From assembly GCF_000218875.1 (NCBI RefSeq), contig NC_015709.1, positions 620,001-684,000 of the forward strand: a stretch of 64,000 nucleotides of DNA, read 5' to 3'. The translations under genes were made by a program, and so were the position numbers. The notes below the pieces were generated by a model. It was given only the letters and a program-made list of their open reading frames with translations. It did not search any database and was not told the DNA's origin. Within the stretch, counting starts at the first letter, position 1. The number at the start of each line of letters is the position of its first letter. Source of the DNA: Zymomonas mobilis subsp. pomaceae ATCC 29192. Lineage in GTDB: Bacteria > Pseudomonadota > Alphaproteobacteria > Sphingomonadales > Sphingomonadaceae. This document shows positions 58,781 to 64,000 of the stretch, piece after piece.

Positions 58781-59724
58781 TGGACAAACGAACTCGCAAG
58801 AGAGCCTACCGTTAATGTCCAGCCATCCACCATTATAAACAACAACAATTTAAAGGGCGCTGAAATAATTTGCGGAGAGAGCATCATCATGCCCAAGGCC
58901 GTTAACGTGCAGGCCACCACAATATCAATGATAATAAAGAGTAGAAATATTAGAAACCCAATCTCAAAAGCAGTCTTTAACTCACTTGTTACAAAAGAAG
59001 GCACCAAGACTGTGAAAGGAATAGATTCTGCATTTTCATAACGAGGATGATGGGCAAGATCCGTAAATAGCTGTAAATCTGCCTTTCTAGTCTGCTTCGT
59101 CATAAAGCCATGCAAGGCATTACCCGAACGCATAATAGCTTCTTCAATCTGGATTTCGCCTTTCCCATAGGGTGAAAAAGCGGTGGTATTGATCTCATCC
59201 AAAACAGGCCGCATCACAAAAAGCGACAAAAATAAAGCCAATCCGATCAATACCTGATTTGGGGGCGTTTGTTGTAATCCAATAGCCTGACGTAATAATG
59301 ACAGCACAATAATAATACGCGTAAAACTCGTCATCATCAGAATAATAGACGGCAGAACCGTCATTAAAGTCATCAAAATCAGAATTTGCAAAGATAACGT
59401 TAACGGCCTTCCATTATTGAGGAAGGTATTCATACTTCGACTTAAAGCGGCACTGGTATTGCTGGCACCGGTATTAGATCCCGCAGGAGGCACTGGGGGT
59501 GTTGGTGCAGAAGGCCTTTCAGGCGAGGAGGCCGCCGGTGCTGCGGCCGCGTGGGATGTTATCGGTGCATGTTGTGCGACAGCGACAGAGGAGCACAGCA
59601 GCCCTAAAGGGATAAGAAAGCGTAATCCCCATTTAAAAACACCCGATTTCTGTCTCAGCGTGCCATGAGGCTCTAAGGCTAGCGTGGAAGACGGTAATAG
59701 AGACGAATCTTGAACACCGGCCAT
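58777..59724 (-). CDS. fliP: Flagellar export-gate protein FliP with extended N-terminus
   Basis: 315 residues, about 70 more than usual. The conserved core begins near residue 105 (LSLQILILMTLMTVLPSIILMMTSFTRIIIVLSLLRQAIGLQQTPPNQVLIGLALFLSLF) with the FliP signature, and ends with the usual PFKLLLFIMVDGW. Ahead of it are about 30 polar residues, a signal-peptide-like helix (FLIPLGLLCSSVAVAQ) and an Ala/Pro/Ser-rich stretch. FliP normally has a cleaved signal peptide; here it is preceded by extra residues and a linker. Its start overlaps the fliO stop by one base. Confidence 0.94.
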   Translation of the reverse strand: MAGVQDSSLLPSSTLALEPHGTLRQKSGVFKWGLRFLIPLGLLCSSVAVAQHAPITSHAAAAPAASSPERPSAPTPPVPPAGSNTGASNTSAALSRSMNTFLNNGRPLTLSLQILILMTLMTVLPSIILMMTSFTRIIIVLSLLRQAIGLQQTPPNQVLIGLALFLSLFVMRPVLDEINTTAFSPYGKGEIQIEEAIMRSGNALHGFMTKQTRKADLQLFTDLAHHPRYENAESIPFTVLVPSFVTSELKTAFEIGFLIFLLFIIIDIVVACTLTALGMMMLSPQIISAPFKLLLFIMVDGWTLTVGSLASSFVQ

Positions 59725-60038
59725 CAGATTAGATCCTCCCCTTCGGAAGTCTCGGGTAAAGAAAACGGAGGCGGTGCATCAGTTTCCGATAAACAGGTAA
59801 CAGTATTATCCGTTATGGCGAGCAACAATCTTTTATGAGCAAATTCAACGACGGTTAACTGCTGACGCCGACCGATAGGAAGGGTTTCAACCAATTTAAT
59901 GGTTCGACTTTCCTTGGGATCGACAGGCTGTAAAGCGGGCAACAGGTTAAAGCGTTTTAACAGCCATATCGTCAGTATGATCAGTCCCGTAACAATCGCT
60001 AACGGGATCATCATATGGAGAAGATAACCCCCGATCAT
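59724..60038 (-). CDS. fliO: Flagellar assembly protein FliO
   Basis: 104 residues: one membrane helix (MIPLAIVTGLIILTIWLLKRF, about 10-30) and a small cytoplasmic domain with KLVETLPIGRRQQLTVVEFAHKRLLLAITD, the FliO pattern. FliO helps assemble FliP into the gate. It lies between fliN (5 bases) and fliP (one-base overlap). Confidence 0.9.
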   Translation of the reverse strand: MIGGYLLHMMIPLAIVTGLIILTIWLLKRFNLLPALQPVDPKESRTIKLVETLPIGRRQQLTVVEFAHKRLLLAITDNTVTCLSETDAPPPFSLPETSEGEDLI

Positions 60039-60043
60039 CGTGA

Positions 60044-60355
60044 TTAATCATCCTCTGCGGAGTTATTTTCTGTAGATACGACATCGACAACGCGCACCCC
60101 GAAACGGCCATTTACGGTGACAACTTCGCCTTTAGCGATTAGCTTACCATTCACGACCACATCTAATAATTCATTAGCCTGACGATCTAATTCGACAATG
60201 CTGCCTTCTGCAAGATCTAGTAATTCAGCGAGAGACAACGAAGTTGAGCCCACTTCAAGCGACATTTTTACAGGAATGTCCGATAGAAGGCCAAGATCCT
60301 TCGCACGCTTAGATTTCGCAGTTTTAGAGCCATTACCAGATGAATCATCACTCAT
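60044..60355 (-). CDS. fliN: Flagellar C-ring switch protein FliN
   Basis: 103 residues. The SPOA domain is clear: SDIPVKMSLEVGSTSLSLAELLDLAEGSIVELDRQANELLDVVVNGKLIAKGEVVTVNGRFGVRV-type sequence (about 27-94). FliN and FliM form the lower C-ring that sets rotation direction and receives export cargo. Its start overlaps the fliM stop by four bases. Confidence 0.95.
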   Translation of the reverse strand: MSDDSSGNGSKTAKSKRAKDLGLLSDIPVKMSLEVGSTSLSLAELLDLAEGSIVELDRQANELLDVVVNGKLIAKGEVVTVNGRFGVRVVDVVSTENNSAEDD

Positions 60356-61350
60356 ATTTCAGGTTCCTGTTCAATTTTTTCTATCAATAAGGCCGCTTTC
60401 CCATCCCGATCTCCGATGCTGCCATAGGCAATCTTTTTATTGCCCGCTAACAACGGCAAATGTTCGGGTAAGGTGATCGGAATAATATCCCCGACCTTTA
60501 GATTTTTTAACTGCCCCATCGTAATTTTAGGGCGCGCAAGAATAGTCTTTACCGGAATAGGAATACCTGCAACGGCCAAACGCATCCGTTTTGTCCAGTT
60601 TTCATCAGCAGGTCCGGCATCATCATGCACTTTCGTTTCAAGGTGCATTTCAAAAGGACGCAGCGTTGCCCGAGGATAAACAATAGAAATACGTGCTGCA
60701 CGACCATTCCCCGGCACAATTGTAAAGCGCTGTACAACGACCGCTTCATCATTTCGGATCATGGTGACATAGGCGCCGTTATTTTCACGGGAAAGAAATT
60801 GTGCCTTCAATTGGACAACATCGGACCATGCTTCCACAACACTTTCAGCGATGGTATCAGAAAGACGAGCAAGCAACCTTTCTTCCGCAGGCGTAAATTC
60901 TTTGGCCCGAGACGGCGTGACAATACCTGTCCCTCCGTAAAAGGCATCGACCAGTCCTGTAATAAATTGAGGGTCCATAACGATCATGGTGCCCCCTTTT
61001 AAAGGGGCCAGACGATATAGGCTGATACTCACAAATTCAGGTAAATCACGCCGCCATTTTTCAAAATGATGGATGTCGACACCATCAACCGTGACTTGTG
61101 TTCGAGCACGCGCAAAGGGTTCGATAATCAGGCGTAAACGGCGTGCCAATTTTTCAGCAATGCGTTCCAGCCCTGCCATACGGACAATAGGATTGAGCGT
61201 TTCCTGCCCGAAAACAAAGGTGTCATGTTCCTTTTCGGAATCTTCATCCGGTGTATCGCCGCCCAGCTCTGCCAATAAGGCATCCATTTCGGCGCCGGAT
61301 AAAGAGGTTGCCTCGTCCTGATCTTTTTTGGAACTGGATGCTTTACTCAT
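60352..61350 (-). CDS. fliM: Flagellar motor switch protein FliM
   Basis: 332 residues. The CheY-binding N-terminus reads LSGAEMDALLAELGG (about 17-31), followed by the middle domain that contacts FliG (GGTGIVTPSRAKEFTPAEERLL) and the C-terminal SPOA domain (PVKTILARPKITMGQLKNLKVGDIIPI). It overlaps fliN downstream and fliL upstream by four bases each, showing tight coupling. Confidence 0.96.
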   Translation of the reverse strand: MSKASSSKKDQDEATSLSGAEMDALLAELGGDTPDEDSEKEHDTFVFGQETLNPIVRMAGLERIAEKLARRLRLIIEPFARARTQVTVDGVDIHHFEKWRRDLPEFVSISLYRLAPLKGGTMIVMDPQFITGLVDAFYGGTGIVTPSRAKEFTPAEERLLARLSDTIAESVVEAWSDVVQLKAQFLSRENNGAYVTMIRNDEAVVVQRFTIVPGNGRAARISIVYPRATLRPFEMHLETKVHDDAGPADENWTKRMRLAVAGIPIPVKTILARPKITMGQLKNLKVGDIIPITLPEHLPLLAGNKKIAYGSIGDRDGKAALLIEKIEQEPEI

Positions 61351-61919
61351 TGGATAAGAAAACTCGTAAAGTAGATGCTATCCACGCCACCAAAGCCTTC
61401 TTTGTCTTTAAGAACGCCGTTAATGACATCTTTTATCTGATTTTGGAGCTGCTTTTTACCGGCCTCAGTTGAGATAGTCTGATTATCCTGATTAGAGATC
61501 GTCATCAAAATAGCAGAACGAATAGGTAATTCATCCTTCTTGATATTATTAATTACTCTCTCATCATAATAAGTAGCAACCCCGATACCGATCTGTACTA
61601 GATTACTGCTATTTTGGACATTAGAAATGAAAGGCTTATCAAAAGCATAATAGCTGGCTTTGAACTGACCGGAAGAGGCATCCTTTTCATCAAGCGGCAC
61701 TTTTTTCGGCAAGTTTTCATCAACTTTTGACTGATTAGCCTTATTGTTGCCACTTGAAGCCGGTGCAAATATAGCCGGTATATATCGCGGCAAGAAATAT
61801 CCCCCCGCCACACTACCACCTGCAACAAGCCCGATAGCAAGAAGCGCTAAAATCAGTATTTTAACTATCGATTTCAATAAACCGCCTTTTTTCGGCAGTT
61901 TCGCGTCATCTTCGCTCAC
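61347..61919 (-). CDS. fliL: Flagellar basal-body protein FliL
   Basis: 190 residues: a short cytoplasmic tail, one membrane helix (ILILALLAIGLVAGGSVAGGYFL), and a periplasmic domain with the family end ISNQDNQTISTEAGKKQLQNQIKDVINGVL. FliL rings surround the stator and support torque. It lies 12 bases after fliK and overlaps fliM. Confidence 0.93.
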   Translation of the reverse strand: MSEDDAKLPKKGGLLKSIVKILILALLAIGLVAGGSVAGGYFLPRYIPAIFAPASSGNNKANQSKVDENLPKKVPLDEKDASSGQFKASYYAFDKPFISNVQNSSNLVQIGIGVATYYDERVINNIKKDELPIRSAILMTISNQDNQTISTEAGKKQLQNQIKDVINGVLKDKEGFGGVDSIYFTSFLIQ

Positions 61920-61931
61920 TTACATCCCCTG

Positions 61932-64000
61932 TTAAGCGTAACGCGCACGATTTTTATGCTCTTCAGCAAAATCATCGTCCGGTTTTTCGTTTAAAGTATT
62001 ATTCACAGTTGGCACAGACTGGCTGAAGCGTTGATCTGTGTTTTGCTGATTTTGCTGCCCACTTTGCCCCGATCCTTGCGACATTGTCTGACTGCTTAAA
62101 TCAACCTGTGTATGGGTGATTTGAACCCCTTGTGCCCGCGCTTCATCTACTAAATCATGACGCGCATTAGCGATAATAGACTGCGCCGCTTCACTACTCG
62201 CTGTCATATGGACAGCCAGACCATCCGTTCCTGACTGAAGCGATACATGCAACATCCCAAGGTGATCCGGATGTAAGTTAAAGGTAAGATTAGTATTCTG
62301 ACCAGAAGCCTGAGCAATATCACGTGTCAATTGATCAAGCCATATCGTTTGATGTTCAAGATCAAGCTGATTATTGACCGCCATCTGGTCATGATTATCA
62401 GAAACACCACCACTAATCATAGTATTATTATCTATTTTATTTGTATTATTGGAAATATTAAGGCTAGTTGCTGTCGCAACATCGGTTGCAAAACTATGAT
62501 TTGCACTCTGACTTGAGATGTTCGGTGCAGTAGAATCAACAGTAAGCGTTGTTTTCGGCGTGCTATCATCAGATAGAGCAGCTACTTTTGTATTGTCATG
62601 CGTAGAGACGGAAGCGCTACGTAGATCAGTACCATTAGTCGCGATATTGACAGCGTTCTCACTATTCCCTGCCCCCTGACCCGAAGCAGGGGTAGCAACT
62701 GCGCTATTCAACTCCCCAATATAACTATTCTGTGATGACAGATTTTCTGTTTTAGACAAAGCAGCAGTCTGAACGGTCGCTGTTTTATCAGTGGATTGGC
62801 GAGTATCTGATTGAGATACAGAAATATCACGGGCATTTATTGTATCACGATTACTCTTACGGCTGGTAGCATGCGTAGCAGCTTTTAACTGCCCATTACC
62901 TTGTAATTGGTTAGCAACAGCTGCTGTCAATGAGACGACTTCGCTAGGCTGTGTAGAACTTATTTCGGACGGAACATTAGAGGCAGTCGCTACGGCTGAA
63001 TTATCAGGAAGCTGCGCCGATGATAAAGTCGATTGAGCTGTAGGCGGATTGCCTCCTGCTGCTGCCACATCTTTTGGGCTGTTAGTAGAGGATGCCGACA
63101 AGGTAGAGGCTGACGTCTGCGCTATGGCCGACTGTACCGAATTTGTAGCGGTCGCTACGGCTGAATTATCAGTAAGTTGCTCTGACGATACAGTCGATTG
63201 AGCTGTAGGCAGATTGCCTCCTGCCGCCGCAACATCTTTCGGGCTGGTGGACGAGGATGCCGTCAAGTTGGATGCTAACGTCTGCGCTATAGCCGGCTGT
63301 ACTGTAAGATTTATACTATCACTCTGAAGGAAAGATGGACCATTCCCAACCGATTGCGTCGTTAACAGGCTTTTAGGCTCTGTATTCGTAGCGCTAGTAG
63401 AAACCGCTGATGGAGTGTTCTTGACTGAAAAACGTTGAGAAAGGGTCGATAAAGAAGAAGCATCACCCGTGTCATTATTAGGCTGTTTGCTTCCTTCTGA
63501 ATCCGCACGCGCCTTCAGCACAGAGGTCAAAGTTGAAATAGAGGCTTGATCGACATCGCTTCTGAGCGTCAACGCTGTTTTAGGATCAGAGGTCGAGATA
63601 TTCTTAGTCCCCAAGGAAACGGTATCGTTCCCTATCAAAAATTGGGGGTTACTATTTTGAATAGAAGACGATGTGTTGAGTGTTGCGCTATTCCCTATTG
63701 CTGCGTTCATACTTACGGCGAACGGAACAGTAGGTGTTTTAGAGGCTTCATTATCGACAGAAGCGCCTTGTATGATCCCAGAAGGCGCAATCGGAGCGTT
63801 AGGAATGGTCGCAATATTACTTGAACTCGCTACCGCCTGCATCGACGCGCTAGCCTCTGTACCTGCATTTTGAGACGTATCATTCTGTCTGGCGATAATT
63901 GTCTGTACCGCTGTTAAAATAGCCGGAGAAGCGGCTAATGCTGCTGTTAAGCTCGAAATATCACCTGACGAGGTATCACTGATAGTATCAGATACGGTTT
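61932..64000 (-). CDS. fliK: Flagellar hook-length control protein FliK, N-terminus beyond the window
   Basis: The frame is open to the right-hand window edge (a Met at 63842 is internal: in-frame sequence such as SLTAALAASPAILTAVQTII continues upstream), so at least 689 residues are present and the start is missing. The Ser/Thr/Ala/Asn-rich body is a low-complexity ruler with a 55-residue tandem duplication. The C-terminal FliK domain is plain: LTFNLHPDHLGMLHVSLQSGTDGLAVHM and AQSIIANARHDLVDEARAQGVQI. FliK measures hook length and triggers FlhB switching. It heads the visible part of the fliK-flhB operon. Confidence 0.92.
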   Translation of the reverse strand, partial: TVSDTISDTSSGDISSLTAALAASPAILTAVQTIIARQNDTSQNAGTEASASMQAVASSSNIATIPNAPIAPSGIIQGASVDNEASKTPTVPFAVSMNAAIGNSATLNTSSSIQNSNPQFLIGNDTVSLGTKNISTSDPKTALTLRSDVDQASISTLTSVLKARADSEGSKQPNNDTGDASSLSTLSQRFSVKNTPSAVSTSATNTEPKSLLTTQSVGNGPSFLQSDSINLTVQPAIAQTLASNLTASSSTSPKDVAAAGGNLPTAQSTVSSEQLTDNSAVATATNSVQSAIAQTSASTLSASSTNSPKDVAAAGGNPPTAQSTLSSAQLPDNSAVATASNVPSEISSTQPSEVVSLTAAVANQLQGNGQLKAATHATSRKSNRDTINARDISVSQSDTRQSTDKTATVQTAALSKTENLSSQNSYIGELNSAVATPASGQGAGNSENAVNIATNGTDLRSASVSTHDNTKVAALSDDSTPKTTLTVDSTAPNISSQSANHSFATDVATATSLNISNNTNKIDNNTMISGGVSDNHDQMAVNNQLDLEHQTIWLDQLTRDIAQASGQNTNLTFNLHPDHLGMLHVSLQSGTDGLAVHMTASSEAAQSIIANARHDLVDEARAQGVQITHTQVDLSSQTMSQGSGQSGQQNQQNTDQRFSQSVPTVNNTLNEKPDDDFAEEHKNRARYA
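62986..63303 (-). repeat. 165-bp tandem duplication within fliK
   Basis: Copy one starts at 62986 and copy two at 63151, both with GTCGCTACGGCTGAATTATC; similarity continues to about 63303. The period is exactly 165 bases, i.e. 55 codons, so the frame is kept. The two copies differ at scattered bases, so the duplication is not recent. Confidence 0.85.

Noticed and set aside
62986-63303. CRISPR-like or mobile repeat in fliK
   Set aside because: Two in-frame copies of 165 bases with no spacers and no inverted ends; an ordinary coding duplication.

Overview
This 64 kb window is chromosomal DNA from an alphaproteobacterium of the sphingomonad branch, almost certainly a Zymomonas mobilis relative. 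The strongest pointer is a periplasmic glucose-fructose oxidoreductase (gfo, 11539-12864), an enzyme characteristic of Zymomonas. Its precursor is 441 residues against the 433 I recall for strain ZM4, with scattered substitutions, so a divergent lineage such as subsp. pomaceae is plausible (inference from memory). Low-GC, AT-rich intergenic DNA and the split ATP synthase operon (atpIBEF'F alone) also fit. No insertion sequence, prophage, integrase or CRISPR array was seen.

Layout. 1-6.4 kb: the C-terminal part of a fatty-acyl-AMP ligase, a secreted S9 peptidase, an XRE-like regulator, a SugE/Gdx exporter, tRNA-Arg(CCT) and tRNA-Val(GAC), a secreted YfdX-family protein, and the peroxiredoxin-like ohr. 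6.5-15.8 kb: gyrA, trmFO, a 906 bp non-coding stretch with a structured leader, gfo, an AEC-family carrier and a catabolic-type acetolactate synthase. 15.8-22.6 kb (minus strand): a copper/silver efflux operon ordered EF-hand protein, cusF, cusC, cusB with a fused CusF domain, cusA. 22.9-27.7 kb: a dienelactone-hydrolase-like protein, a nitroreductase, leuB, metZ and a LysR regulator. 27.7-38.1 kb (minus): a secreted cupin-like protein, recO, uvrC, the ATP synthase Fo operon, and a ydbL-ynbE-ydbH set for outer-membrane lipid homeostasis. 38.3-47.8 kb: radC, purB, dnaJ and dnaK (minus), a HAD phosphatase (minus), an M20 peptidase coupled to astA, and a phosphoribosyltransferase. 47.9-54.1 kb: a secreted adenosine deaminase (minus), a 1120-residue glycosidase/deacetylase/glycosyltransferase fusion, and an AI-2E-family permease. 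54.2-64 kb (minus): flagellar genes fliK (cut by the window end), fliL, M, N, O, P, Q, R, flhB, then fliD and fliS.

How the genes work together. gfo and acetolactate synthase belong to the sugar and pyruvate economy of this fermentative organism. The cus genes encode a complete envelope-spanning metal pump plus a chaperone. The Fo subunits need the F1 genes encoded elsewhere. The flagellar block supplies the export gate, C-ring and filament-cap parts. The points most worth following are the three-domain polysaccharide enzyme at 49604, the gfo leader, the uvrC start without ATG/GTG/TTG, the methionine at the second quinolone-resistance position of GyrA, the perfect inverted repeat before ohr, and the astA-M20 pair lacking the rest of the arginine succinyltransferase pathway.
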